Positions 1 to 10,529 of a stretch of DNA of 64,000 nt are shown here, piece after piece. The position numbers were made by a program, and so were the translations under genes. The notes under the pieces are model-generated. The model had not been told where the DNA came from. It saw only the letters and a program-made list of their open reading frames with translations, and searched no databases. Origin of the DNA: Microdochium bolleyi (taxonomy: Eukaryota; Ascomycota; Sordariomycetes; Xylariales; Microdochiaceae); contig KQ964259.1 of NCBI GenBank assembly GCA_001566295.1, forward strand, positions 372,001 through 436,000. Direction: 5' to 3'. Each line of letters starts with the position of its first letter. The stretch's first letter is position 1.

Positions 1-2
1 GG

Positions 3-1493
3 CTTGGTAAAGAGGCGCTAGGTGCACCAACAGAGTACGGTCTCGACGTAGATGGGGAAACCTCTTGGGGAATGGACAGAGAGGAGATCCCTCTGTGCGA
101 TATGGTGGTCGACACCCAACTGCGACTCACAAGACTGCTATCGTACATGGAACTCAAATTGTTCGAATTTGGCTACTCTTCGCTACTTGAAGACGAAGAC
201 TTCGTGGATTCCTGGACGTCACTAAGCAAACTATACCGCAGGGACTGGTTCCATCGACTATGGGTAGTGCAAGAGGTCGGCTTGGCACAGTCGGCAATCG
301 CTATCTTTGGTCGCGCGGCGGTCGAGTTCAGCTTCTTACTTGATTTCAGTCGACGACTTGAGCGCCATGTGCTGTTACGCTCACATTTCCAGTTCCCGAA
401 CTATTTGGCCACCGCTTTTGAGATCTTCCCATCTTCGAGGAGCGACATGGAATGTCAGACTGCCGACCTTCAGTTCTTGGACATTCTGGAAATTACACAG
501 GAACAAGGAGCAACAGATGGCCGAGATCGGATATACGCCCTACTCAGCCACCCCAGTGCCGTATTGTCGGATGGTCAACTGATCATCGAACCGGATTATA
601 CGAAAACCACTCAAGAAGTTTATCATGAGATCGCGATCAAGATTATCGAAGAAACGAAATCATTACGGATTTTGGCTACCATATCACCTGGGGAGGACCA
701 TCTGGATGACGACTTTCTTCCTTCATGGGTGCCAAATTGGGAGGCAAGTGAACTTAAATCGAACGGCTTCCGGAGCGAGCTTTCTACTACATATCGGACA
801 ACCGCAGTCAATCACGTACCGCCCGCGGAATGGAGATTTTCACCCGGCAAGAAGAACAGCATTCAAGTTCGAGGTTACATAATCGATGTCGTCGACGAAC
901 ATACCACGACTATGGACATTTATGACAAGTATGCGCCTTTTGAGCCGAAACGTAACGATCCAGGGGCCTGGCCGCTAGGCCATGCCTTTGCATTCCGGTC
1001 ACGACTGGATATCGCGCTAGAGCGTCGTATAGCTGATCTGTGTTGCGCTTTGACGGTCAACTACGAACGCGAACCAGACACAGAGGAGCTCGCAGACTTC
1101 GCGGAGTTTCGATGCATACTAATTCAACCCTCGCCAGCATTAGAAGAAGCAGGTGGAAGCCATCCTATAGCTCCAGAGGGGATCGCAGAGCTGTTGACAT
1201 TGAGCGAAAAGGCAACGCTTGGACGATTCATTGAGTTAGAGGTAAAGGCAAACTGCCAAAACAGAAAGCTTTTCTCCACGACGATGGGCTGCCTTGGTCT
1301 CGGCCCTCACCTGGTACAAAACGGCGATTTATGCTGTGTCATCCACGGCTGTCACATTCCCCTGGTACTGAGGAGAGCGGAGCGCGGTTTCCGGGTGCTT
1401 GGGCCTGCCTATATCCATGGCTTCATCATTGGAGACTCGAAGCCAGTCGATGGTAGTGAGACATTCGTGGACCAGGACTTCGTTCTATATTGA
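3..1493 (+). CDS. HET-domain (heterokaryon incompatibility) protein, 5' truncated by window
   Basis: The frame is open from base 3, so the start and the first HET motif lie outside the window. Visible HET-family features are the segment RDWFHRLWVVQEV near base 230-270 (family pattern: WF-R-WvvQE, then an alanine-rich stretch and a Gly) and DGRDRIYALLSHP around base 520 (family pattern D-RD-vYALL). The C-terminal half has the usual divergent HET-protein body, ending in a beta-rich region with VLGPAYIHGFIIG. No introns are needed in the visible part (about 497 codons). HET proteins trigger cell death after fusion of genetically different hyphae; that role is family knowledge and which partner it senses cannot be read here. 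An ATG at 72 exists but is inside the domain and is not taken as the start. Confidence 0.85.
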   Translation, partial: LGKEALGAPTEYGLDVDGETSWGMDREEIPLCDMVVDTQLRLTRLLSYMELKLFEFGYSSLLEDEDFVDSWTSLSKLYRRDWFHRLWVVQEVGLAQSAIAIFGRAAVEFSFLLDFSRRLERHVLLRSHFQFPNYLATAFEIFPSSRSDMECQTADLQFLDILEITQEQGATDGRDRIYALLSHPSAVLSDGQLIIEPDYTKTTQEVYHEIAIKIIEETKSLRILATISPGEDHLDDDFLPSWVPNWEASELKSNGFRSELSTTYRTTAVNHVPPAEWRFSPGKKNSIQVRGYIIDVVDEHTTTMDIYDKYAPFEPKRNDPGAWPLGHAFAFRSRLDIALERRIADLCCALTVNYEREPDTEELADFAEFRCILIQPSPALEEAGGSHPIAPEGIAELLTLSEKATLGRFIELEVKANCQNRKLFSTTMGCLGLGPHLVQNGDLCCVIHGCHIPLVLRRAERGFRVLGPAYIHGFIIGDSKPVDGSETFVDQDFVLY

Positions 1494-2568
1494 TTCTGTT
1501 CTAGACACTGCAGTATATCATTAGTCTCCGTGCAGCTATCGCAGTGCTTCTTTCATGCTTGGTCACCTCTCGAACTGATGTCTGCTCGTTCACGCCATCA
1601 TGCACTTCAACATTGCTCATCCTCCAGTCCATCAAGTAAGGACTGAACGAGCTATGTTTAAAGGCCGCCTGGAAGATCAACCCGCGAATGGCTGGCAATA
1701 AGTAATTCTTAAGTCTCTGGTGGTATTCCGCCCCACCACGCAATCGGAGCCGAAATTCTTGGTTTATCGGCCAATGGCCACCAGCCTGTCGGACCATGGA
1801 GCGATGCCGAGAGGGCTCGCTCAAGAGGCGGATCGACACGCACAAGTCTCAAGACTCACCCCCGCTTCGAATATGGTGTCAAATGGAATAGCGACGAACG
1901 GCTTGGTGCAGAGATGAAGCAGCCCTCGCGGCCCAGATCCCGCCGCTTGAGGGGACGCCCTTCGAAGGCCCCGGAGTCTGGTGTCAGCACCGGTACTCGT
2001 TGACATGGCTAGAGAGTAGCCGTCGACCTCGAAACTCGAGGGTGGGGGCCAGTGAACGGGCTGCACTACTCGAAGGGGGTTGTGGTCAGGTATAGGAGAT
2101 ACTATACTGTGTCGACTCTGGGGTCCCATCTATAAAAGGCGTTATTGCTAGGCACTGCATGGATTATCTGTACTTTCTGCTTGATCTATCAGAGTTTCTG
2201 AAGAGGACCGGACCTGCACTAGTGTAACAGCGTGTAGCGGAACCGAGTGGCAAGATTTCGTATTCTGCTCTGAGCTACTCTCAAAGAAATCTTTTTGAGA
2301 TATTCACCACTCTACTCTCGCTTACACCAGAGGGCTGCAAACGTGTGGACTAGGGTGCATTCTTAGGGAAGCACGAAGATTCCAGCTCACTGCACTGTTC
2401 ATTGTTGGTCAGGGATAAAAGAGCTGTATGGAATTTCTTAATTCCTTTTTCGGGCGCGACCGTCGAGCTGCCCATCCGCCATGCAAGGAAAACAGAGACT
2501 ACGACGAACGCTAAAATATGACAAAACACAACATGGTCTATAATGCATATTTCTTTTTAAAGGGCCTT
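1494..2568. other. Intergenic, convergent 3' ends
   Basis: This stretch lies between the ends of the HET gene (+) and the Zn2Cys6 gene (-). Short overlapping reading frames on both strands have no recognisable motif, no signal peptide and no splice-supported extension. I see nothing else in it. Confidence 0.6.
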
Positions 2569-2781
2569 CTACCCGGAGATGGGATCATTCGGCATGTCGA
2601 GCGTCTGGATGTTCACCTTGAGCGCGTTCAGCGTGGACGCCGCGTCGAAGATGTTCTCCGGGAACGGCCCGACCGGTGCACCGCCAGCCAGGGGGATATG
2701 TGATGGCTGTTGTTGCTGCTGCTGCTGATACACATTCTGCTGCTGTGCGCCTAGCGAGTGTGGTGACGACAGGGGAGCCTG

Positions 2782-2835
<54 letters not shown>

Positions 2836-5412
2836 TTGCTGCGGCATAGGATGGTCCCCACCACTCCCACTCCCACCACCACCGCCCATACTCGGAGGAA
2901 AATGCGACGGCGGCTGGAGGTACGCTGCGGCAGGCTCTATTGGTCCGGCATGGGTGATGTGCGCGGGGATCTTGTCGTTGAGGCCGATCGACGCGAGGCC
3001 CATGGCCGCCGAGGCCGTGCTGATGCCCGCCTTCTCGAGAATCTCGTGGATCGGCTTCAGGGCGCTGACGATGACTGCGTTCATGCGGGAGGGGCTGTGT
3101 CAGAGAGAAGGGAAAAAAACGGATGTGCCTAAACGAGGAGAAAGAAAAAAGGCAAGAAAATGCTTACCAGGATTGATGAGCTTGACCTGCTCGAGAAAGT
3201 CGACACAGCGCAGGAGGCGGTGCAGGGCCTCGTTGCCGCCCTCGTGCGCCTGGACCTGGAGCAGGAAGATGGAGACGGCTATATACACCGAGTACGAGAG
3301 GGAGAGGATGCAGTGGCCGTAGCCGAACGTCCGGATGAAGAGATCGAACACGGCCGAGATGGCCACCGCGGAGGTGACGCACTGCTCGAGATAGCCCTGG
3401 AACTGGGTGGGGGAGGTCTTGTTGGTGTCAGTCGAACGCCGCGTCAGCATCGGGCGGTATAGCAGGATGCGGAATGTGTGGTATAGGCAGCTGGGACATC
3501 AATGTCAGCGGAAATCAAGAAACGGTACAGGAGCAGTAGCACGCAGGGGGACGCGATGACTGACTTCATGGTCACGATGTGGGAGGGCGGTGCGACGGGC
3601 GGCAGGTTCGTGGGCTCAAGCCGCAAGAACGGTGGCAGGTCGCGCCACCAGTTGTCCAGAGCGACACTCTGGCTCGAGACGCACGCCTCGATCTCAGGCT
3701 GGGTGTTTTGGCCGAGAGGGTCGTATATATGGCTCAGAATCTCGTTGAAGATGACGGACAGCTCGCACATCCGGATAAAGCAAGACGTGGAATGAGCCGG
3801 TGTCGGGGGATACTCGAAGCCGGCGGGGAAAGTCACACCGTGAGGCACCCACAGCTCATTCTCGGTTGAGTCGTCGACTGTGGTTTCCACGTGATTAGTG
3901 TCCGTGTACGGCTGACGATGAGAATGGATACTTACACATAGATGGTGGGGGGGACACGTCGGAGTACTTGAAGGTTGGCCGTCGACCAAGATACAAGCTG
4001 ATGATCTTGTCCCAAAAGTAGCAGCTCCAGAACAGCCGGTGGCGGATCTCCATGTCCTCGTCAGACAACTGCACATCGCTGGTGAACCTCTGCCCGTCAA
4101 TGCAAATTCCCAGGTGGTCGACCAGGCGGAACGCAATGCCGCTGTACACCCAGGCCTGCACGGTGTTGCCAGCACCGCACTCCTGAGCGCTGAGCAGCAG
4201 CAGCGTCTGCACCGTCGGGACCGTCCCCACGCCGTTTTCGAGCTCCTCGAAGATGAGGGACCGGACCTGCCGGCTGAAGAGGCGGCCACCGTCGAACTCG
4301 TCCAGCTTGGCGCTGATTGCGGGATCTCGGCGGCCCCAGCGGGCAGAGTGGGCCATGATGGCGCTCATCAGTGAGTGCGAGTAGTAGGGGCCCATGGATT
4401 GCATGTCACCTACTCGTGTGTCAGCAGGCTTGTGCAGTCTACCACGAGTTGAAAAGAGAAAACTTACGCGTGAACGCTGGACGATACACAAAGTTGAAGA
4501 GCGGCTGGATCCAGCACCAGTGAAGGTCAAGGAGATACTGGAATGGTTCCTGGATGACAGACATGCCAGGGTCAGCAGTCTGCACACTACATTCGGGTGC
4601 ACATGGGCGGCCCAAGCTGATGTCACATACCGGAATGCCAGAATAGGACTCGAGCACACGCTGCTGCCAGGCGTTGTTGACAAGCTTCTCGCGGCGCTCG
4701 AGGTCTCGCGTGGCCTGGGTGGCCTCGCCTGCGTCCTCCTTGTCCTGCTGACGGTTCTCGGCCGCGGCGTGGCTGGTGACGGCCTGGAAGAAGCTGGTGG
4801 AGCCGTGATAGGTGATCATGCCACGGTCATCGACCTTGAGGCCCTCGATGCGCGCAGCGTGGCCACTGCTGGCGGCCGTGCCGGGCGACATGGCGCTCGA
4901 CGAGGCGGCGCTGGGCGAGGCGGCGCTGTACTCATTGCTGCCGCTGGTCGAGGGGCCCTGCAGCCTGGCCAGCTGGGCTTCGAGCTGCTGGACCTTGCGC
5001 TCGAGGCGCTCAGTGTACGACAAGGTCGGGGCTCTTGAGGGAGGACCGCGGTCAGCATTGAAGACGGAGGCACGGGGGCGGGTGGCGATGATGGGCTATG
5101 ACGAACAGCTTGTACACGCACTCCTCGCCGCGCTTGACGCAGCGGCGGCAGGCAGGCTGTTCGGCACCGCACTTGACCTGTGATGCAGGCAAGCTCGCTG
5201 TTAGCAAGCATACGCGCACTTGGAGGCAGCGCAGCCTCGGACGAGGGGCTCGGTCAGATTCCGCGGCAGGCCCGGGTCCCCGGGTGGCGGGGAGGTCCAG
5301 ATCAGATCAGCACGGGGTGGCCGGCGGCCGGGGGTGGGGGCGGACGGACCTTGCGCGTGCGGCATCCATGGCATGAAAAGGCGCTCTTCTTGTCATTCTT
5401 CCGCTCCGGCAT
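2569..5412 (-). CDS. Zn(II)2Cys6 transcription factor with fungal-specific TF domain and polyQ tail
   Basis: Reconstructed exons: 5412-5350, 5177-5107, 5033-4631, 4549-4468, 4409-3936, 3877-3565, 3490-3168, 3074-2569 (744 aa). Residues 14-41 form the zinc cluster (C-x2-C-x6-C-x6-C-x2-C-x6-C), built from exons 1 and 2, followed by a linker and a short coiled coil (YTERLERKVQQLEAQLARL). The middle third matches the fungal-specific TF domain: landmarks are LFWSCYFWDK, a GICIDG segment and the CLYHTFRILLYRP helix. The C-terminus carries 21 consecutive Gln and a second shorter Q-run, typical activation-region composition. The start is the ATG giving MPERKNDKKS just before the cluster. Two donors in the cluster region (GTCCGT, GTTCGT) are weak, so those boundaries are less sure. 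It is a nuclear regulator; its target pathway is unknown. Confidence 0.88.
2779..2841. repeat. CAG/CAA (CTG on + strand) trinucleotide tract, 21 units
   Basis: On the + strand it reads as near-perfect CTG units with three TTG interruptions. On the minus strand it encodes 21 Gln in the C-terminal region of the Zn2Cys6 factor. The antisense frame reads as poly-Leu and is not a gene. Confidence 0.95.
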
Positions 5413-5954
5413 GCTTTGAGGGTGCGGGTTGCGGGTGGTGAAGTCGTCGTGCGACGGGCAGGCGTGGGCGTGGGCTCGGGCTCGGGGCTCGAGGGCAGTG
5501 CATGCGGCAGAGAGTGTGCGTCGCGGCCGCAGGATCGCGGGGGGAAAGGAGTGGCAGAAGGGCAGCAGGCACGAGGCCGGCGTCCGGAGGAGCAGGGCTG
5601 AAGAAAATTCCCCGGAGGGCTGGGCGCTGTGCAGGCCCGCCCACCGCGCTCACCTTGGGCCATCACTCTACCTACGCTACTTAAAGTAAGGTATACACCT
5701 GCGCACCGGGCGCGGCTTCGGCCGAGGGGCACCGGCTCCACCACGCACAGCGGGAGAAATAGGGGGGCGCCTGCCTCTCCGTCTTCTTCGTCCTTCTCGA
5801 AGTCCCGCTCGCTGTGTCCCCAGGCAGCCGGCAGCGAGTCAGGGCCAGGCAAGCGTCCGCTAGATGCGCCCAGCACCCCGGCGTGGCCTCCGCCCCTAGG
5901 CCGCATCAGTCCAAGGCCGGGCCCAAGTGCAAGACGTTGCTTCGATCAGTCCCG

Positions 5955-5985
5955 TTGCTGACCTATTGCTGACCTATTGCTGACC
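5955..5985. repeat. 11-bp direct repeat, almost three copies
   Basis: The unit TTGCTGACCTA occurs at 5955-5965 and 5966-5976, with a partial third copy (TTGCTGACC) at 5977-5985. It lies in the divergent intergenic region about 550 bp upstream of the Zn2Cys6 start codon. It could be a regulator-binding repeat or simple slippage. Confidence 0.8.
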
Positions 5986-6836
5986 CTTGGCTTGCAGCTG
6001 GGCGGTCAGGCCCTGCGCGAGACTGCCGCGTCGCCGTGGCATCCGTGTGCGGAGCTTCAGGCGTGCAAGTCGGCAATGGCGACAGTCTAGCTTGACCCAA
6101 GCACGATACGCGTACCCTTATGTATATCACACTGACCTCACGAATGGGACACTGCCGAAGCAAATGTGCACTTTGACGGCAGTGAACGCAGCTAAGGCCA
6201 CTGCCACAAGACCAGGGCCCGCAATAGACTCGTCCGGACGGTGCCGAGCTCGTTCGGACAGTGCCGAAGCCACCAATGAATGAGAAGCAAAAGGGGAAAG
6301 CGGGAGCATCATCCAGAAGCCATTCGCAGTAGGAAGTCCAACCAGGAACCCTAGACAGCCATAACATCAAGACAGCTCGTAAATCTCACTCGCGCGTGCA
6401 TTTCAGTTCTCGCCCTTGTTCAGGTTCCACATCCATCTGCAAGTGTGCCGGTTACTCAGCATGAGGCTGACGTCGGTGGTGATCGCTTCTGTATTTCCCC
6501 CATCGGTGACACCATGTCTCGTTATCTTCCGCGGCAGCTGACTGCTGTGTCTCACGCGGGGTCCTATAATGTGCCGAGACATCCAATGACTACAACTATA
6601 CCGGTCTACGAGAATCTCCATGGTCCGCTATTCCCCAGACAGCCCCCTTTCAAGGGAACATTCAGTCCGGAAAAGTGATGCGCTACCTTCCCAAATCATA
6701 CAATTTTTGCCCTCTTTACGCTGCCGATCAGACAATCTGCCACGTCTTTGTCTCTCTGCTGCGGAGGGGCTACCACGATCGCCCGGTCTTGTCTAGAATG
6801 ATGCTGGGCAACAGCGGTGGATGACTCCGAGCTGGT

Positions 6837-6837
<1 letters not shown>

Positions 6838-6902
<65 letters not shown>
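6838..6902. repeat. Uninterrupted poly-G tract of 65 bases
   Basis: Every base from 6838 to 6902 is G. A homopolymer this long is rare in fungal DNA. It may be a real microsatellite with quadruplex potential, or an assembly or sequencing artefact such as the dark-cycle G calls of two-colour chemistry. It sits about 195 bp upstream of the ATG of the secreted-protein gene at 7098. Confidence 0.95.
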
Positions 6903-6905
<3 letters not shown>

Positions 6906-7097
6906 TCCGTGGTTGCAACCTCGAAGACATAAATAGTAGGCCCTGACCACGAGCACGTTCCGCAAGGCAGGCATATCTCCTCTGCGCCTACACAACCGTC
7001 CCCTCACTCCAGTCAAGATCTGTCACTTGTTCCACGTCGAGCAGGAGAAGTGGCGGTGCTCATATTTTGCCAAAACAAAAAAAGAATACTCCCAAAT

Positions 7098-8049
7098 ATG
7101 CACTTCAACCTTTTCCCCACCCTCGCCGCCGTGCTGCTCGTCAGCGGCGGCGTACAAGCACGCCCGACGGACGCTCCCCTGGACGCCCGTCAGCTCGACC
7201 CGGGCCAGTTCATCGCCGACTTCGGGACCCTGACGGCCGTCATCACCGGTGTGACGAGCGGTATCACTGCCATCCCGCAGAACGCGCTGGCCGTCATCTC
7301 CGCGCTGCCGGTAAGAGCCGAGACCCCCATGTTCTTTCTCTCAAATAAGCCCAAACTCTACCACACCGACCAACCTGTCCGCGCCACCATCAGCACCACC
7401 TCCTGTTGAACATACAACCCTCCCCTCCTTCTACGTCCCGTGACGGAAGACATGCCATGAATTCAATTCACAAATAGACACTGGAATTGACGGGAACAGG
7501 ATATCACCGGCGGCATCGACACGATCGCGGGCCTGCTCGTCGGCCTCTCAGCGCAGGTCCCCAGCCTCGACCCCGCGCTGCCGACGGACGTGCAGGAGCA
7601 GGTGTGCCGCTCGATCCAGCCGGTATGTTGCCGCTCCATGTTACTGTTACTATCACGACCACCTCTCCTTTCCGCTTGCCCTCGGTAGTCTCCCTTGCGT
7701 AAACACCATTGGAGTGGGCATGCTACAATGGCACCTACCTAAGCACATCACACTAACTCCTTGCCGGGTTGTTTAATAGGCCATCGCCGCCGAGTCGGCG
7801 CTCATATCGGCGCTCAACGCCGTGATCGTCGTGGTGCCGGCCGTGGAGGCCAGTATCGCGGCCGCAGTCGCCCCGGCGCAGGCCGCCTTCGTGGACATCA
7901 TCGGCGGCGTCAGCGCGCGGCTGCCCGCGTGTGAGGCGATCTTGGGGGGCGGCGAGGGCGGTGGAAGTAGCAGTGGCGGCGGGGGTGCATCGGGAGGGCT
8001 CGCGACGGTGAGCTCGCTGCTAGGAGAGCTCGGAGGAGGCAGCGCCTGA
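7098..8049 (+). CDS. Small secreted protein, copy A (three exons, two Cys)
   Basis: Exons 7098-7310, 7500-7622, 7780-8049 (201 aa); both introns fall between codons. The N-terminus MHFNLFPTLAAVLLVSGGVQA is a clear signal peptide, followed by a short leader ending ARQLD. The mature part is Ala/Val/Ile-rich and predicted helical, with one Cys in exon 2 (EQVCRSIQP) and one in exon 3 (RLPACEAIL), then a Gly/Ser-rich tail. A paralogue at 54663-55390 has the same three-exon layout, the same two Cys contexts and the same RQLD motif, which supports this gene model. Size and helical composition recall hydrophobic-surface-binding (HsbA-type) fungal proteins, but I cannot confirm membership. Expected at the cell surface or secreted; function unknown. 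Confidence 0.8.
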
Positions 8050-8390
8050 TCAGAGAAGGGAGGGCTTCCGCCGGGGCGTAGGCTTGTAGATTCAGGGAGA
8101 AGGAGGTCGAGCAGGGAGGAAGGTCTTCGGTACAGTACTACGTATCTGAGGGAGACGAGGGGGCCTGGGAACCTGGAAGGCGCTGACCTTAGTTGTTGGC
8201 TGCGGTGGAGAAGGATGCACTCGCGGGAGTTTGTGCGGCCCTGAGGGGATGTGGCAAATGGTATTCTTTCTGTGTCCATGGCGTACAAACGTGTATGCGA
8301 CAGTTCTCTGCTCAGTGTGTAACAAGTATGATACTACGAGAGGAGCGGGCCAAGTATGTACACAGGGTGCTCAATCACCACCCGCGGTCA
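8050..8390. other. Convergent intergenic region
   Basis: It separates the 3' ends of secreted-protein copy A (+) and the GH127 gene (-) and should contain both 3' UTRs. No other structure seen. Confidence 0.6.
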
Positions 8391-10529
8391 CTACGCCTCC
8401 TCCGCTGCCGCTGCCGTAGACGGCAGGCTCCCCTGCACGTTCCAGTACACGACGTAGTTGAACCCGTGCGCGTCATAGAACGGGTCGATGTTGACACTCT
8501 TGCCATCAGCCGTGCCCGTGAACGCCAACGCGCTGCCACCATTCTGCCTCTTGGCAACGCTTCCCAGCGCGAGCGTCGGGTTCTTGGACGCGAGGTCGGT
8601 GTTGCCGTAGTTGCCGGACAGCACGACGGGTCCGTAGGCCAGCGCCGCCACGTTCTGGTTGTCGTTGGCGCGGATCAGGTGTAGGCGCATGGGCAGCGTG
8701 ACGGTGATCTTGTCGCCGGACTTCCAGGCGCGCGAGGGGATCGTGGCGTAGGTGCCCGGCTTGATGGACAGGGAGGACTGGGCCTCGCCGTTGATGGCGA
8801 TCTTGGCGCCCGAGGTGGTCCAAGAGGGGATGCGGACCTTGACCTGGAATGTGGACGAGCCCGTGATTGTGATGGTCGTGGAGTCTGGTAGTACAGGACG
8901 ATTGTTAGCCTGGTGGTCAAGTAACTGTACAAGGCAGGGCTGTTGAGATGAGGGTGCGGGTCGCGTGTCTTACCACTCTGGGGGAACGTCGTTGCCTGTG
9001 AGATCATGATGTTGCGCTGCTTCCAGTTCAGCTTGGAGGGGATGAACAGGTTGACGAAGAGCGATGAGCTGTCAAAGCCGTAGATCGAGTCCATGTACTT
9101 TGTGTTGGTCTCGAGGCCTGTTCCCTGGCAGCACCAGAAGGACGCGTCTTCCGTACGAGCAATCGTTAGTCGATGCATTTCAGTGAAGTCGGACTTCTAC
9201 TGTACTCACAGTCTGTGGACCAAGTGCCACCTCCCCATGCCGGACCGACACCGCGACGCCCACCAGCGTTCAAAGGCGTAAAGTAAGTGACGTGGCCGTG
9301 CGAGGAGCTCGGATCCTGCTGTCCCAGCAGATGGTTCAGCGCGGTCCGCTCGTGGTAGTCAAAGTAGCTGGCTGACGGGTCGATCGTCCAGAGCTCGCGC
9401 GTCAGCTTCAGCATGTTGTACGAGTTGCATGCCTCGGCCGTGTCCTGCTTGAGGTACCCCGCGATGGCGTTGGGCGGGCGGAAGTGCTCGGCCTGGCTGT
9501 TGCCACCAATGGCGTACGTGTGCGCAGCGACGGTGAAGTTCCACGCGTTGCGAGCAATGTTGAGGTACTTGCTGTTGCCGGTCTGCTTGTACTCGCGCGC
9601 AGCACCGATCCATTTGGGCACCTGCGTGTTGGCGTGCAGGTTGTTGAGCTGATCCTGGTTGACCGCGAGAGGATCGAAGACCTTGGCGTGGTCGAAGCGC
9701 TGGGCAGCGGTGAGGTAGCGGCTGTTGCCAGTGTAATAGTAGATCTCGGTGAGGACATCGTTCATTCCGCCGAACTCGGTGTCCATCATGGCTGCAGGAG
9801 GATTCATGTAAGTCATGTGCCCTGGTTGCTGTGTGGAGAGTGGGTGTGCTTACTCTGCATCTTGGCATACGACAACTTGGCTGTCCGAGTGTCTGCCCAG
9901 TTGGCCATGTTGAGGAGCACCGTCTTGGCCTGTTCAGAGCCGATGTGGCGCCAGACGTCCAACAGACCTGCCATTGTCTTGTGCAGCGAGTACCACGGGA
10001 CATTACCACTAGTCAGTGTGCGGTCCTCGACCGCAGTGATCTCCGACTCGGGGAAGCCGGAGAGATAGCCTGCGTTGAAGCCAGCATTGGCATTGTTGGC
10101 CTGGCACTTGGCCAGCTCGGCCACGAAGGCGGTGGCACGGTCACGGCAGGTCGTGTCCTTGACAGTCGCCCAGCACTGAGCCCAGGCCGACAGGAAGTGA
10201 CCCTGGCTGTGTGTGCGGAAGGGGAAATTGGGAGCCTCCCAGCCCGCCAGGGCTGCCGCGCCCTTGGTGTCCAGCTTGTGGTTGGCACGGAAGTTGTAGA
10301 GCAGGCGCTCCGTGTCGGCATTCTTGAGGTAGGACAGGGTGCGGCCCTGGTTGTCGAGCCAGCGGCTGTTGTCGGCAAGGGACACTAGGCTGATGTCGAA
10401 GAGGGAGGCGACCACCCCGGTCTCGGGACGGGCAGGAGTGACAGCCTGAGCCTCTGCCAGGGGCGAGAGGCTCATAAGGCCGGAGGTAGCCATGAGGGCG
10501 ATGCTGAGGGCCTTGGTTAGCCCAGCCAT
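8391..10529 (-). CDS. Secreted GH127-type beta-L-arabinofuranosidase (DUF1680 family)
   Basis: Exons 10529-9854, 9791-9210, 9147-8974, 8884-8391 (641 aa). The ATG at 10529 gives a signal peptide (MAGLTKALSIALMATSG, cleavage near AEAQA); upstream in-frame ATGs would add residues before it. GH127 landmarks are the HSQGHFLSAWA segment, TEFGGMNDVLTEIYYYTG, and a putative metal/catalytic set: Glu327, an E-x-C at 345-347 (AEACNSYNMLKL) and adjacent Cys425-Cys426 (WCCQGTG), matching the Glu/Cys arrangement of characterised GH127 enzymes. A beta-sandwich C-terminal domain follows. Such enzymes release L-arabinofuranose from plant glycans or extensin-type side chains. The gene is divergent from the RecJ-like gene, with about 910 bp between starts. 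Confidence 0.88.

Larger units (their letters stand above)
5413..7097. other. Divergent intergenic region between Zn2Cys6 gene and secreted-protein gene
   Basis: It should hold the promoters of both flanking genes. The first 500 bp upstream of the Zn2Cys6 start is very GC-rich. It contains an 11-bp tandem repeat at 5955-5985 and the poly-G run at 6838-6902. Reading frames here on both strands are low-complexity and unsupported. Confidence 0.55.

Noticed and set aside
1501..2129. Two overlapping minus-strand frames after the HET gene
   Set aside because: No motif, signal peptide or splice signal; composition is not protein-like.
2785..3132. Long + strand frame with poly-Leu
   Set aside because: It is the antisense of the CAG tract and of the last exon of the Zn2Cys6 gene; poly-Leu is an artefact of the repeat.
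6696..7016. Minus-strand frame with a long poly-Pro run
   Set aside because: It is only the translation of the poly-G tract; no start context or domain.
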